Shown here: piece by piece, positions 25,062 through 35,499 of the stretch | Numbering within the stretch: position 1 is the stretch's first letter | How the letters are laid out: each line of letters starts with the position of its first letter | Assembly: GCA_946800325.1 (NCBI GenBank) | Contig: OX326961.1 | Location: 7,170,655 to 7,234,654 of the forward strand | Direction of reading: 5' to 3' | Length of the DNA stretch: 64,000 nucleotides | From: Luzula sylvatica | Taxonomy: Eukaryota; Streptophyta; Magnoliopsida; Poales; Juncaceae | The notes under the pieces: generated by a model | The model's input: the letters and a program-made list of their open reading frames with translations, nothing else | What the model was told of the DNA's origin: nothing | The model's database searches: none | Translations under genes and position numbers: made by a program

Positions 25062-25469
25062 CTCCCCCCCCCCCCCCCCCCAATTTTGGGCCGGACACCC
25101 CCCCCCTTTTGGCACAGTCCCCTTTTGGGCCGGACACCCCCCCCTTTCGGCCCGGGCCCGAAACCTTTCGGGCCGGGACCCCCCTCCCCCGGAGCCCGGC
25201 CCCCCCTCCCCGCGGAGCCCGGCCTCCTTTCGGGCCCCCCCCGGAGCCTGGCCCCCATTCGGGCCGGACCCCCCCCCCCCCCCCCCCCCCCCCGGAGCCC
25301 GGCCCCCTTTCGGGCCGGACCCCCCCCCCCCCCCGAGGCCCGGCCCCCTTTCGGGCCGGACCCCCCCCCCCCCCGAGCCCGGACCCCCCCTCCCGGCGGG
25401 CCCGACCACCTTCCACCTTTTGGGCCGGACCCCCTCCCCCGGTGGGCCCGTCCCTTTTTCGGGCCGGAC
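25062..25469. repeat. GC-rich GGGCCGGACCCC minisatellite
   Basis: About 400 bp of repeated 'tttcgggccggac', poly-C runs of 7-23 and 'gagcccggccccc', far above the AT-rich background. All three plus frames and several minus frames stay open because the repeat lacks stops, giving Pro-rich and Gly-rich frames (24927-25586 -, 24980-25876 +, 25032-25736 +) that are not genes. A relative lies inverted at 58826-58935. The G-rich strand has clear quadruplex potential. Confidence 0.9.
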
Positions 25470-25471
25470 CA

Positions 25472-25510
<39 letters not shown>

Positions 25511-25587
25511 TACATACTTTACACACACACACACACTTTACATACTTTACACACACACACACTTTACATACTTTACACACACACACA

Positions 25588-25649
<62 letters not shown>

Positions 25650-25722
25650 TTACATACAGAGACACACACATACATACATTTACACACACACACACACACA
25701 CACATTACACATTCACACATAA
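25470..25722. repeat. Compound AC/TC microsatellite with CTTTACATA spacers
   Basis: (AC)n from 25472 is interrupted three times by CTTTACATACTTTACAC, then (TC)n at 25591-25647, then more AC to about 25720. The order GC-rich minisatellite then AC is repeated in the inverted locus at 58.7-58.9 kb. Confidence 0.95.
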
Positions 25723-25729
25723 ACCAAAA

Positions 25730-26370
25730 CATGTAAATTTCTACAACTGCCAAATACTGCCCAACATCAAATATGATGATTTCCTTGCAAAATTCGCTGA
25801 TGGTTGCATCTCTATCTCTTGTCCATTTCCATGTCAAATATTTGATGATTTCACAACTGCAAAGAAAAACATCTGATTAATCAATGTAAAAGTTGCATCT
25901 TATTTTCAAACCAGAATCATGGAAAGAAAAGAAAAACCAGGATGACTGGAAAAAAAAAATGGAGACAAACAGATAAAATGCATATGTGTATTTGCATAAA
26001 TCCCTTTCAAACTTTTGTTATTCTACAATCTTACTATTAACTCATATATATACATCCTCAATTTCATATTCCATTATATGTGTATTTGCATACAATTTCA
26101 TATTCCAATGACTATAAAACAGTTATTTTATAATTCAAATTCAAAATTCATATAAATTTGGAATATATTATGGACATTTTCTTTTGTATAAACAAAATGA
26201 AAATGTATTCACAGTATCTATTGTTTTTTTAGTAAAACTCAACAAAAATAATTTCAATTGTTTGAAGGGTTGTTATGTAAAAGTTAAAAGAGCAAAGAAA
26301 CAAAAACAAAAAGACAAAAGAGCCATTGATGAAGAAAACAACTTACTTACTTACCCTTGTCCGAAAAGCT
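25730..26370. other. Intergenic, no gene seen
   Basis: AT-rich; the phrase ATATGTGTATTTGCATA occurs at about 25982 and 26077. No gene. Confidence 0.5.
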
Positions 26371-26573
26371 GAAGCAGAACCTTGCGTCCGTCGCTAGGGA
26401 GGGGCCTCGTCCTCTTCTTTTTTCCTCTCATGGCCAGTCGATGGGGTGGGTGGTAGTGAAGATCTTCGTCTCGGTAATCATCGTTCACCGTATCCATCGA
26501 TAGGAAGAAGATTCTTCGATGCAAAATTGAACTCCGACACAGATTGTAAGCACGAACTACTCTCTTACTCTCT

Positions 26574-26622
<49 letters not shown>

Positions 26623-26830
26623 GCTCGAGAAATTAGATCTGAAAAGTGAATTGGCGAGAGAGAATGAAAGGGGTTTCTTATGCTTATAAAGCGGAGCGGG
26701 TAATCCCAACGTTCGAATCCAGCTGTCCTTAATCCCAACGTTCGGATTTCGGAATCTTATTTGCCCGTTGGAGAAGATGCGGATCTCGCAGCACATTACG
26801 ATAATGCAATCGATTTCATTATAAGTGTGT
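26371..26830 (+). other. GC-richer leader-like block with (TC)n
   Basis: GC-richer than its surroundings, with (TC) at 26573-26620 followed by GCGCTCGAG, and AATCCCAACGTTCG repeated at about 26702 and 26731. It looks like a plant 5'UTR or first exon and lies about 350 bp upstream of the reductase pseudo-exons. I cannot place its short frames (26446-26649, 26761-26994) in a family. Confidence 0.3.
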
Positions 26831-27183
26831 CGCTCTCTCCAGAATATTCTTATTTTGCTGCTAAAAGTTTTCTTAAAACTTTTTTACACTTCACTACTAT
26901 TCAATTTTCAATTACATTCAGGACCAATGCAATCGATTTCATCTCAGGTTGCCCAATTCCATTTTCGTTCTTTGGTAATAACTTTGCGCTTTAATTTCGT
27001 GATTGATAAGCTTTTTTATATTTTGATCCTCTTATTTGATATTCTTATATTTTGTAGGGGTATTTCGATATAAGTTAGTATATATTTCAATGTATATATG
27101 TTTATGTTTTTTGTGTATATGTGCAGGTGTATGGCAGGTGAGCCCCTCCTTGTTATTAATCATTGCGAAATTTACAAAAAGAC

Positions 27184-28036
27184 CCTCTTCATTATGGCCA
27201 GAATTGGATCAAATACTCTTGAGACGAAGATGACGTGGCAGGCTCGGTAACTACGTACACGGCCGCAATTCCTGAATACATAATTGTTTTTATTAACAAA
27301 GAGGAAAGTGGGGTCCGCTTCGAGAATACCCTTGCACGTAAATTAATTAATTAATTAATTACAAATATACCCTTTGAAAACTTGAAATATCAAGAATACC
27401 CTTTCCGTAATTTTGTTTCGCAGATGGAACGTGGTTGTCAGAAGGGAACTTCACACTCCTGCTTCGGACCGCTCTTGCACTCATTTGGAATTTGACATTT
27501 CCGGCACCAATCTAAGGTAATAATAATATATTATAATATTATTTTTTTATAAATTTTTTTGTTATTATTTAATTTATTCCTTTTTTTTAACAGTTAAAAA
27601 GCTGGAGACCATTTGGGTGTATACACAGAGAACAACACCGAGACTGTCGAGGAAGCCGAGAGATTACTCAATTACCCCTCTGACACCTTATTCTCGGACA
27701 AGGAGGATGGCTCGCCACTTGGCGGCGGCTCATTGGCTGCTCCTTTCCCCTCTCCAATCACTCTCAAAGAAGCTCTCGCACGTTGCGTCGACCTTCTCAA
27801 CTCCCCAAAGAAAGTGCGTTGTTTTCTTTTTTCACTCATACCCTTGTAAATTTCAAAATTATTTTTTTCTGATAATTAATTTTTGTAGAGTGCTTTGCTG
27901 GCATTGGCTCTCACCCTCGGATCCTACAGAGGCCGATAGACTCAAGTAGCTTATCCAGCTGGAAAGGTTTGGATAATTCATAATTGCATATATACCCGTA
28001 TTAAATATCATGCATTTTAACAATTTTGGAAATTTT

Positions 28037-28072
<36 letters not shown>

Positions 28073-28504
28073 CAAAGAAGTTTATTAGAAGTAACGGCCG
28101 AATTTCCTTCGGCAAAACCGCCACTTGGCGTTTTCTTCACTGCTCCTCATCCCAACCCATATATTATTCCATTTCGTCCTCCTCAAAGTAATTAAATTTA
28201 TCAAAAAGTATAGATCCGTATAGATCCACAAACACAAATCACAAATTTCTTCCCGAAATTATGTTATATATATAAATTAAACGTGGGTCCCACATAAATA
28301 CCAATTAAAATTTACCATAAAAAACACTTCGGGAATGATTCGGTGGTTTAATTCTGGACTCCTATCATTCTTGTTAAATTTATTCATCATACAAAAATAT
28401 TATTTAATTTGTTCTTTTATCGAAATTAATGCTAATTTTTTATAAATTTATTTAGGATGGCGCCTTCGAGAATTCACGTGACATGTGCGTTGGTATTCGA
28501 AACT
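27184..28504 (+). pseudogene. NADPH-cytochrome P450 reductase (CPR) pseudogene, multi-exon
   Basis: CPR is the ER-bound FMN/FAD protein that passes NADPH electrons to P450s. Five pseudo-exons appear in the correct order. 27184-27276: WPELDQIL, frameshift near 27220, then TYTAAIPEY. 27424-27516: [20 protein letters not shown] and FDISGT, donor AAG|GTAATA. 27594-27813: [20 protein letters not shown] to LLNSPKK, donor GTGCGT; codon 2 is TAA and a few residues are lost at LFSDKEDG. 27889-27966: SALLALA, two 1-bp losses, SDPTEADRLK, then TAG. 28073-28187: [20 protein letters not shown], then a frameshift into YYSIS. A last piece, 28456-28504, reads MAPSRIHVTCALVF. Introns are retained, so it is not a processed copy. 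This covers roughly the CPR middle third; the N-terminal FMN part and the C-terminus are absent. Stops and frameshifts make it nonfunctional. Confidence 0.93.
28038..28068. repeat. 31-bp poly-G inside the CPR pseudogene
   Basis: An uninterrupted G tract sits where the acceptor of the intron before QRSLLEV and the codons for DEYAQWVVAS would be in an intact CPR. It replaces them and is part of why this exon cannot splice. Confidence 0.9.
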
Positions 28505-28509
28505 AATCA

Positions 28510-29040
28510 TGAAACCATAAATAATTATTTTTATAAATTTATTTCGTCTCCAATGGCCTGAATTAACCGTCGCATTCTCTCCTGATGTATTTATAATTTA
28601 AATTAAAAACCATAAATAATTTTGAATCTAATCATGAAAAATGCAACCAATAATCTTTTCTCAGATTATTTTGAGGAAAATTGCAAGAAAACCCATAGAT
28701 GATCTAAAATTAAAAAAAATTATCTTCTTTAAAGATCTTAAAAAAAAAGGAATATGCGCTTTTAATGGAAGTTAACAAAACAGTCCATATAAAATTTTGG
28801 ACATAACATTTTATAAAAAAGAGAAATTGGCAATTGGAAGGAATTAAATTAACTTTACATGGAGATCTTGTTAACTTATTTGATCACTTAGTACCGAAAC
28901 TAGTAAAATGACTTGATGTTAGGATTTTCATTTTTGCAATTTCGTTAACAATGAATTTTCTTTTTCCTTTTTTTTTTTTTTTTGTTTATTTTTTTTTTAA
29001 GCATCATCAATCTTTTGTTGTGTATTTGTTAAACATTAAA
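28510..29040. other. Intergenic, no gene seen
   Basis: AT-rich, no gene. A T-rich run of about 30 bases is at 28966-28999. Confidence 0.55.
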
Positions 29041-29382
29041 ATGGCATGATTTTATTTGCATTTCTTACAAAACCAAGTCCTTGATGCAATTGAATAAATC
29101 TGCTGAAAACACATAAAGTGATAAACTGAAAAAGAATTCATAATTGACATTTAAGTCATTTATCATTTTGTTATGCTGATGATAAATGACCAGGACAAAT
29201 AAGTAACAGGTCAAAATGATTAATATGATTAGTTTTTCATTAATTTATTCAAACAAAACAAATCGTAAAATTTTCAAAGTGAATAAACAATGATCCAATT
29301 TTTTCTTAAAGCACATTTTCTGTCCATACCATTTTTTTTCTAATCAAACCAAATATATATATATATATACCAAACACAGTTT

Positions 29383-29752
29383 TTGCTTGTAAATTATTCA
29401 CCGTTCGATCTGAGATCCGTGCACATTACATCTCCATTACATCTTCGTTTGCTTTCTTATTTAATTCTTCTTTCTTCCGTTAAACATACTTTTCGTCTCT
29501 TTTACATCTCCGTTCGTTCTCTCTCTCTCAGGACTTCCCTGTGTTTTTCCCCCTCTCGCCATGGATTCTTCCAGGTCGCATATTTCTCTCCGGCGGATTT
29601 GTACCAACTCTCCTGCAGAGCAGGTCACCCTTCCTCTCTCTTTGGCGGAGCTTTTACTACCTCTCTTTCGACACCGACGATGGAGAAGCCCAGACGAAGA
29701 AGCGGCAGGCCATAAGGGACTGTAGACGGAGCACTGGTCGGTTGTAAAGGTA
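29383..29752 (+). other. First-exon-like block with a 54-codon ATG frame
   Basis: A (TA)n/TATA-like stretch (29352-29371) is followed by a pyrimidine-rich leader and CGCCATGG at 29559-29566. From that ATG a 54-codon frame begins MDSSRSHISLRRICTNSPAE and ends HKGL, and a GTAAGA donor lies at 29750. The layout is that of a plant first exon, but I know no matching protein and cannot find its continuation. Overlapping frames in both strands are equally long, so coding is unproven. Confidence 0.25.
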
Positions 29753-30121
29753 AGATAGCCGTTTTCATTTTCGAGTTTTGTATTCCGTAATTTGGTCAAA
29801 GTTTGTAATTATGTTCATTTTTTGCTTCTCGAGTGATCTAATTGGGTCGAAATTTGATTCCATTGATCTAAACAAAGGGGAATTAATAAGCATCTCTAAT
29901 TATCAATTTAGGATTTTGATGGTCCAAGCATAGTGGAGACTGACCTTTCTCCTCCAACAAATCTGATCAATAGCTTGTGACTCGAGACGGTTGATGGTGG
30001 CGACCTTAAGGTGACTAATCTCTGCCTGTTTTGGAACTCTTTTGGTGAATCTCTCTCCATTCTCTGATTCGTTGTTTGGAATTGCGCTGAATGAGGCTAA
30101 AATAGGTCTACAAATTTCAGG

Positions 30122-30280
30122 TTGGCGATGCTGGCGAGTGGCGAGGCGATGCTGGCGAGGAGGTTGGCGATGCTGGCAAGTGGCGAGGCGATGCTGGCGA
30201 GGCGAGGCGGGGCGATGCTGGCGAGGAGGTTGGCGATGCTGGCGAGGCGAGGCGATGCTGGCGAGGAGGCTGGCGATGCT
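30122..30280. repeat. GGCGATGCTGGCGAGG minisatellite
   Basis: About 160 bp of GGCGATGCTGGCGAG with variants (tggcgaggc, aggttggcga). There are no stops in the plus frames across the array, giving a Trp/Cys/Arg-rich frame (30042-30323) and an Ala/Met/Leu-rich frame (30122-30373); that looks like a consequence of the motif rather than selection. A looser relative (ggcgatttgggcgagag) lies at 47250-47420. Confidence 0.85.
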
Positions 30281-30839
30281 ATGTGGTGGTGCGACGACGC
30301 TCGACTCGATTTGTTTGCCCTAAATTCGGTGATGCCATCAATCCTCTTCTCTAAGGTATTCAGTTTAGCTTGACTCGATTTGTTTGCCGATGAAGAAATC
30401 TGGTACGTTGCTCGACTCGATTTTGATCCCGTGGGTTTAATTCGTTCATGTGTTCAGTTTAGCTCTTGTATTTTTGACTCAATTTTGTTGGCTGATGTAG
30501 AAATCAGGGTTGCTGGCTCAATTTTATTTGCAGTTCTTATAAAACCAAGTCCTTCATGCAATTGAATAAATCTGCTCAAAACACATGATCAATTGAGAGA
30601 GGTATTCTAATTACTCTTTCGAAAAAGGATAGTTCATGCTGCAAATGAATCATACCTTTTTGCCTACAAGAGAGAGAAGCATCGGTTTGTGCTCGACAGG
30701 AGAGAGAGGGTTCAAAATTATAATTATAATTCTACTTTAACTTGGGTTAAAAATTAAAATGTTTCCAAATAAATTCAATTTTATCATTTTGTTATGCTGA
30801 TGATAAATGACAAGGACATATAAAAGATGGATGGAGGAC

Positions 30840-31755
30840 TTAAATCATCATAATTGACATTTGAAGGACTCGAATTTAAATCATCATAATTTAAATCTCC
30901 TCAAACAAAGTTCAACCACCACCTGATTTGAGTACTCGATTTCCTCCAATGACATTGTAATTCGTCGCGGTATCAAAATTGTATATTTTGTTCATCTAAA
31001 GAATTCTGCCAATGAGTTTGTCATTTATTTTTTCACATTTGTCTTTATCGGATGATTCTTAAGTTTAGTATCTTACTGGGTTTTTTCTTCTTGTAAAAGG
31101 GTATATTTAGTTGACAAATGATATAATAAGTGTTGTTTTGTAATATTGGTTTGAGCATAACATTGGCGCTATAACTTCTTGTGAGAGTTCAAAAATATCT
31201 CGTGAGGTCTTGATCTCAAATTTTTTAGCCCATACATTGCTTCAAACCAAAATTTTTGTATGCTTTTGCAAACTTCTTTTATTATATGTTAAGGCCTTTT
31301 ATTCTTGAAAAGTCCAAATAATACTATTTAAGGCCTTTAATTTTTATAGGGCGAGAAACAAATCATTGGCATCAAATTTTTTAAAAAGGTTTTATATATC
31401 AGTCCAAAAGACCTTTAATTTATTTGTGAGAAATAAATTATTGGCACCAAAATTATTATGGAGATAGTATTTCTTAAATAATATATAAATCCATTTATAA
31501 TCATATTATTTTGCCAAATTGTAATAAAATAGTCAAATCAAATGTTACTTACGACAATCCTAGTTGTTAATCATATTAACCACTTTGAAATCTTGCAAAT
31601 TGCACAAGTGCAATTCAACCTCTCTTTTTATCATAATTGTGAAGATAAAGTGATATGGACCAAATCAGCACAAGATAGCATAAATATAAAACAAACCTAC
31701 AATTCCTCATGAGGAACGGACAACGCACAATTCAAAGGTCACATAGACGATGCAA
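30840..31755. other. Intergenic, no gene seen
   Basis: AT-rich. No gene or clear repeat beyond short matches. Confidence 0.5.
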
Positions 31756-31759
31756 TCAG

Positions 31760-31940
31760 TGGAAAATTTGGGAAATTCTATGGCAATTTAAGAGTATACT
31801 CCCCAAAATTAAACTATTTGTATGGAAAATGTGCCAACGCAGGAATCCCAACGAAAGAAAATCTCAATAAAAGAATCCATCAGATCGATCCCACATGCCC
31901 TCTTTGTAAAATTGCAATACGGATAAAGAATCTATAAAAC
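31760..31940 (+). pseudogene. LINE reverse-transcriptase zinc-binding (zf-RVT) remnant
   Basis: One frame from 31760 reads WKIWEILWQFKSILPKIKLF then VWKMCQRR. After a frameshift near 31840 the next frame reads GIPTKENLNKRIHQIDPTCP then LCKIAIRIKNL and a stop. This is the zf-RVT pattern of plant LINE polyproteins: a W..(I/L)W.....PKIK.F.WK block, then ENL.KR......CP.C. The reverse transcriptase upstream and the 3' tail are gone. It is a decayed L1-type fragment of about 60 codons. Confidence 0.75.
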
Positions 31941-31944
31941 ACTT

Positions 31945-34680
31945 ATTTTCTCTGTCTACAACAAACGATAGGTTAACAAATAAACAATTTCATACTCAAT
32001 CTATCTTATAACTTTTTTTGGTTCGTTAATAATTATATCTCAGACCATTGATTCTTCTATCATGATTCATGATGGGGTTGTTTTGAGCCATTTGATCATG
32101 TTGTGCTCTGATCTCTCAAGTCTTATCTTGGCCATTCTTTTTCAAATTCTTTCTTTCGCATTTTAATGGATTTTATGGTACTGATTTGGCTAATTTGACG
32201 GGTGTTGTTATCTGTTTTGGGTTTCTTTCATTTGGTTCACTATTGCTTATTTGTTCAATTTATAATTTTTATTTAAATTACTTAATTTCGAGTACAATTA
32301 TTTTCAATTTATAATTTTTATTGAACTTATTTATTTGTTATGTGGGCTGGGATATTTTCCCTCTTCAGCCTTCAACACGGAAATGAAAGAAATACAAAAA
32401 AAGACATAAAGATCCATTAATGCCCCTCACTAATTAACTTTACTAATTAACAGGTTATAAATAATTAACATATAATTATACGGATTACTACATATGTAAT
32501 TATACTGATTACTACATATTAATTACACATTAATGTCCCGTCCCATTGATCTCGTTGTTGACAAAAAGTAGCGCATAGTTTCTTTAGGACATAATGCATA
32601 CGGGGCTGACCCTGTATGTTGGCCCAAGAGGCATTTGCCAAAGGTCATAATTTTAAAAAGGCCACAATTTTTTATAAATTTATTTTGTTACCAATAAATC
32701 TCAATTGAATTCAGTTTCATGTATTAAATTGTCGGTCCAGTTTGATTAGTAAAATCCAAATAGTCTCATTTATTAGTAAAATCCAAACAGTCTCATTTAT
32801 TTCATAGCCTAACTTTCTCTCTTTTATAGAAATTAAAGTGATTTTTTATAATGTTTACCATCTTAAAATATAGTTAATAAAAAATATGATATTTATCATA
32901 TTAACTCTTTTATTTCGTTCTGCGAATAATTTTGTGTCATGTTTTAATTTGAACATCTAATTTTATTTCAGCAACTAGTTTCTAAATAACTATTTTTATT
33001 TACAATTATTGATTAGTTTTCTATGCTAAAATATATAATAAATAAAATATTAAAATTATGTATATAACATATAATTTGTTTAAATTAGTATATGTTAAAA
33101 AATATTTATGATGATGTTACATTAATAAAATAATAAAGAATTGTTTATTAAATTTAAATATGAAAAATATAGGAGTATTTTAGTCCCCAAAAATTATAAT
33201 ATCTTGAATATCCTTATACTAAGGTAATTGTAAATGAATTTTTGTACGTATGATTTTCTTTTGAAGTTTTTCAAAAGTTAGGAATTTGTTTGCAAATTCT
33301 AAAAAGTTTATGGGATTATTTGAAAATTTTCCTTATTACAATTTAATAGCTTTATACTTGTACTTAGTCTATCTTGACTGTCTTGACGTAAGTGAAACTC
33401 CGCATATGCAGCGTGAAAAGACGCACTGCTTAATAACTCTAGCTATCCCCTATTAAGCTCATAGTACCCCCTACACGACCTAAAGCCATAAAGTAATGAC
33501 TAATGCGTCTTCTTTCATAACCTCATTTGCTTTTCCATTGCTTAAACTCTGGCAACACAAAAAATTAAATAACCAAAATAATATTTTTAATCCAAAATTG
33601 TTCATTATTGTTCATTCAAATTTGCCAATTGATTTTGTTTAATTGATTTTACTTTTTTTCAGTTTCAGAATTCAGAGAACTAATTTGATACAACATGATG
33701 TTAAGGTACCAGTACATTCTTTACTATTCACAATATTTGACCATATTTGAAATTTATTTAAGTTTGTACAACTTTTAACATAAGCTCAATTATTCTCAAC
33801 AATAAAAAATTTAACATAAGTTTTAACCAAGTTTCAGAGAGATTTCTTCCTTAACGGATTGGATTACTATGGGAAATGAAGATGTTTTGATCTTGACAGC
33901 AATATGTGCGTTTTGATCTCACCGTTATGTGTTTTTTTAGCGCTAGTTCAAATATTTATTATTTTTGGATTTATAATTTTTCATTTTGAGTTATTTTAAA
34001 AGTAGATTTGTAGTTGATATTGGATAAAAATTTAATGATTTTTAGTATGGATGTGTTTCAAATTTAGTGGTGAATATGAAGTATGTATTTGTTTTGTTAT
34101 TCATAGACGGTTTATGTTTTTGGATTATTTTTTGTTTCTTAGTAGTATAAATTATTTATGGTGATTTGTTTATTTGCTAATATCTGATTTCAAATTGGAA
34201 GAAAGGAAATATATAAATTCAATAAAAAAGACTTACTAAAATCAAACATACAAATTGAAGTTACATAATTAAACCAAACATACAAATGTATAGTTATGTT
34301 ACACATTTAAATTTTATTTTGTATTCTTGATATAAACTCACTCACTCAAGTTCCGATTACATAATATTAACATGTATTGATGTACATTGCATTTTGATTT
34401 TATAAAAATGTATATTTGTATAGGGTTTCAATTTTGATTTTATAGATGAATACCCAAGCAGATGAAAATCAAGGTTTGGCATTGCTCGTGGAGTTACTGA
34501 GTAATTATTTAATTTAATAATATAAGTTGGACATTCGCAGGGGTACAAATGAAATTGCGCGAAATTTATTTTGATTGTATTAAAAGATTTGTTTGATGTT
34601 GACATTGATTGTATTTAAATCCATCAGATGCAAATTCATTTTGAGATCATTGTTAAATACGCTATTTATAAAAATAGATA
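31945..34680. other. Intergenic, minor repeats only
   Basis: AT-rich, no gene. 32745-32802 holds a 29-30 bp duplication (TAGTAAAATCCAAA[t/c]AGTC...). 32598-32665 has a GGGGCTGACCCTG...GGCCCAAGAGGC phrase like a decayed hAT end. 34537-34556 (GCAGGGGTACAAATGAAATT) matches the terminus of the 7524 MULE family and may be a lone end. Confidence 0.5.
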
Positions 34681-34701
34681 TGACTAAAAAAGTTTTGTAT
34701 T

Positions 34702-34810
34702 GCCAATGGTCCCATAGCCTAGATGGTTGAGTGCTTAGCACAATAAAACCCTCATGTTGTAGAGGTTGTGGGTTCGAATCCCGGCGGCATCAATATAAAA
34801 CTCTCTCTCC

Positions 34811-34853
<43 letters not shown>

Positions 34854-34938
34854 CTCATTATGAATGTCAAAATAGATCACATTCATTTATCCAATATATT
34901 CGAGACCTCGACAAATTGTCGAAGCTCCTTAAAAAAAA
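34702..34938 (+). mobile_element. tRNA-derived SINE with 16-bp TSD
   Basis: AAAAAAGTTTTGTATT occurs exactly at 34686-34701 and 34939-34954 and brackets about 237 bp. The 5' part has box A (TAGCCTAGATGG, 34715-34726) and box B (GGTTCGAATCC, 34771-34781), the RNA polymerase III internal promoter. An AT microsatellite and a unique body follow, and the 3' end is an A-rich tail merging with the TSD. It is transcribed by Pol III and mobilised by LINE enzymes. Family not recognised. Confidence 0.92.
34818..34850. repeat. (AT)n inside the SINE
   Basis: About 33 bp of uninterrupted AT repeat between the tRNA-like head and the body of the SINE. Confidence 0.95.
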
Positions 34939-34954
34939 AAAAAAGTTTTGTATT

Positions 34955-35294
34955 CCTCTTTGCATTAAGCATTTGGAATATGTGACTTCATGAATTGGGC
35001 CAACTAGTATTTTAATTGAAATTTATGAATCACTAGTTTTTTAATACTTATGTCAAACTAGTTCTTCACTTCACTGAAAATTTATGTGATAAATTGATGT
35101 CCAAAAGTCAAATAAATTCCGACATAGGCTTCAATTCCATTCAAGACGGGAGTAAGCAAATATGAACATTCAAGTTGCTAAACTACTAGGTTGAATATTC
35201 GAATATACCATTGTACTATAATTTGTTTTAACATTTTTTCCATTTCCCATCCATTTTTTAAGTAAAAAATAAAAATATTAAAAATACCCATGCA
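34955..35294. other. Intergenic, no gene seen
   Basis: AT-rich, nothing supported. Confidence 0.5.
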
Positions 35295-35303
35295 ACAAAA
35301 TAC

Positions 35304-35488
35304 GGAGCATTTCTGCATGCAGCCACTTTTAGAATAAAAATTCAAAAACTAACCTTCTTTTCGCAAATATTCCAAAAATAATCCCATTTTCGCAAATATT
35401 CCAAAAATAACTCTTTTTGGAATATTTGCGAAAAAGATGTTAGTTTTTGAATTTTTATTTTAAAAAAAACTACATGCAGAAATGCTCC
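35304..35488. mobile_element. 185-bp MULE-MITE, GGAGCATTT ends, 8/9 TSD
   Basis: Termini GGAGCATTTCTGCATG[c/t]AG on both ends. The arms extend through AAAAATTCAAAAACTAAC and CGCAAATATTCCAAAAA to the centre, so it is a nearly perfect foldback. TSDs are acaaaatac (35295-35303) and acaaaatat (35489-35497), one mismatch. Confidence 0.9.
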
Positions 35489-35499
35489 ACAAAATATAG

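Larger units (their letters stand above)
29041..30830. repeat. Direct-repeat-flanked block
   Basis: Left repeat (about 29046-29201): ATTTTATTTGCATTTCTTAC, ACCAAGTCCTTGATGCAATT, then TATGCTGATGATAAATGACC. Right repeat (about 30520-30825): the same phrases in the same order and orientation, with about 150 bp inserted in the middle. They bracket about 1.3 kb of GC-richer sequence. This could be a segmental duplication or decayed LTRs; no primer-binding site, polypurine tract or TG...CA ends were found. Confidence 0.6.

Noticed and set aside
24927..25876. 219-298 codon Pro-rich and Gly-rich frames
   Set aside because: They are long only because the GC-rich repeat lacks stop codons. They overlap on both strands and in several frames and run into His-Thr and Ser-Leu from the AC and TC microsatellites.
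34708..34790. Functional tRNA gene
   Set aside because: Boxes A and B are present, but the spacing and the lack of a closed acceptor stem, together with the flanking TSD and A tail, fit a SINE head.
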